Positions 63,380-64,000 of a stretch of 64,000 bases of DNA are shown in pieces. The translations under genes were made by a program, and so were the position numbers. The notes beneath the pieces are model-generated. The model ran no database searches, was not told the origin of the DNA, and saw only the letters and a program-made list of their open reading frames with translations. The stretch spans positions 124,001 to 188,000 of the forward strand of contig NZ_WWCT01000010.1 of NCBI RefSeq assembly GCF_009857605.1. Reading direction: 5' to 3'. This DNA comes from Duganella levis (GTDB taxonomy: Bacteria > Pseudomonadota > Gammaproteobacteria > Burkholderiales > Burkholderiaceae_D). Each line of letters opens with the position of its first letter. Positions within the stretch are counted from its first letter, which is position 1.

Positions 63380-64000
63380 ATGGCGATGGGATTGTTCTCT
63401 CTTTTCAAGAAAACCGACACGCTGCCGCCGCTCACCGACGACGAGCAGGCGCGACTGGCCGCGAATAGCGAACTGGAGCGTCAACACCAGCAAGCGCGCC
63501 AGCGCGAAATCGCCCGCGCCACCGCCATGAAGATCGACGCCATCGAGTCGGCGATGGAAGCCGACATCTTCAACCTGCCGGAACCGGCGTGGGGCAGCCA
63601 GCGGCCGGTCCGCCCGGCGCCAGCCGCCAGCGCCGGCGATGACGAACTCGGCGACTTCCCCACCACCCTGCTGCTGAGCGACGAACTGCCGCTGGCGGCC
63701 GCCGACGACAACGCACCGGCGGTGGAAGAAATCGCCATCCTGTACGCCAACGGCCAGGCCGCCGTGGCGCAGCAGATGCTGCTGGCGGCGGTGGCCGACA
63801 ACAGCCGCCCCAATAGCGACCGCAACGCCTGGTGGATGCTGTTCGACCTGTACCAGGTCAGCGGCCAGCACGACGCCTTCGACAACCTGTCGATCGACTA
63901 CGCCAGCACCTTTGAAACCTCGCCGCCGCCATGGCAGGCGCCGGCCGTGCTGGCAGCCGCATCGCCCGGCTGGGCCGGCCTGACGCCGACCGCCGCGCTG
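63380..64000 (+). CDS. Truncated gene at window end, unknown protein
   Basis: Open through the window edge (207 codons visible) and starting MAMGLFSLFKKTDTLPPL; a start at the second Met (63386) is also possible, and neither has a clear ribosome site. The first 60 residues are charged and helical (DDEQARLAANSELERQHQQARQ). A low-complexity Ala/Pro/Asp linker follows, then a helical segment (VEEIAILYANGQAAVAQQML, AWWMLFDLYQVSGQHDAF) resembling a FimV-type or TPR-like repeat. In related genomes a STAS-domain protein often follows dksA; the part that would show it is outside the window. Codon use is host-like. Confidence 0.75.
   Translation, partial: MAMGLFSLFKKTDTLPPLTDDEQARLAANSELERQHQQARQREIARATAMKIDAIESAMEADIFNLPEPAWGSQRPVRPAPAASAGDDELGDFPTTLLLSDELPLAAADDNAPAVEEIAILYANGQAAVAQQMLLAAVADNSRPNSDRNAWWMLFDLYQVSGQHDAFDNLSIDYASTFETSPPPWQAPAVLAAASPGWAGLTPTAAL

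Overview
The window is one contiguous piece of a high-GC betaproteobacterial chromosome. Gene order (tRNA-Tyr/Gly/Thr-tuf-tRNA-Trp-secE-nusG-rplKAJL-rpoB; DUF484-xerC; ahcY and metK near metF), an SAH riboswitch of the Burkholderiales type, a porin of the Bordetella/Burkholderia type and a one-cysteine DksA all point to Oxalobacteraceae (Massilia/Duganella/Janthinobacterium group). The genus assignment is inference; the order-level placement is well supported.

Layout. 1-9050: a minus-strand translation/transcription block (rpoB, cut by the window edge, back to tRNA-Tyr) with two clear sigma70 promoters and structured leaders. 9204-14107: a membrane-bound GGDEF-EAL protein facing an HD-GYP response regulator, separated by a perfect 30-nt palindrome. 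14186-23163: housekeeping and accessory genes (J-domain protein, MidA-like methyltransferase, pteridine-reductase-like SDR, folB, ttcA, a TRIC-like channel, an M14 peptidase and an S41 lipoprotein protease). 23171-28102: a LysR regulator divergent from an MFS transporter, then a TonB-dependent receptor.

28281-30857 is the most unusual part. A complete tyrosine recombinase is followed by two AT-richer genes facing each other tail to tail: a two-TM protein and a SAM methyltransferase. The pair is bounded by a perfect 30-bp inverted repeat. Each repeat copy carries the last recombinase codons and stop codon, a Shine-Dalgarno sequence and a start codon. Inversion would leave the recombinase intact and change which of the two genes lies directly behind it. 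The other gene would sit behind a terminator. I read this as a candidate invertible two-gene switch or a cassette system; it has to be tested.

30926-36390: aromatic 2-oxoacid catabolism (fused indolepyruvate:ferredoxin oxidoreductase, hppD, a divergent Lrp/AsnC regulator). 36391-44183: a tightly overlapping minus-strand operon built around a JDVT-CTERM cytochrome/ASH-repeat protein, its probable MrtJ intramembrane protease, a TlpA-like thioredoxin, DUF4266, DUF3570, ApbE and DsbD; this looks like an envelope redox system. 44240-49496: GNAT, cca, a GST-like protein, a soluble lytic transglycosylase and 5-formyl-THF cyclo-ligase. 49497-54178: the methyl cycle (metF, ahcY under an SAH riboswitch, metK), with a small AT-richer two-gene insertion at 52358-52960. 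54352-64000: two lipid A acyltransferases, dapF, a Sel1-repeat protein, a porin, DUF484, xerC, a COG0523 GTPase, dksA and a truncated gene at the window end.
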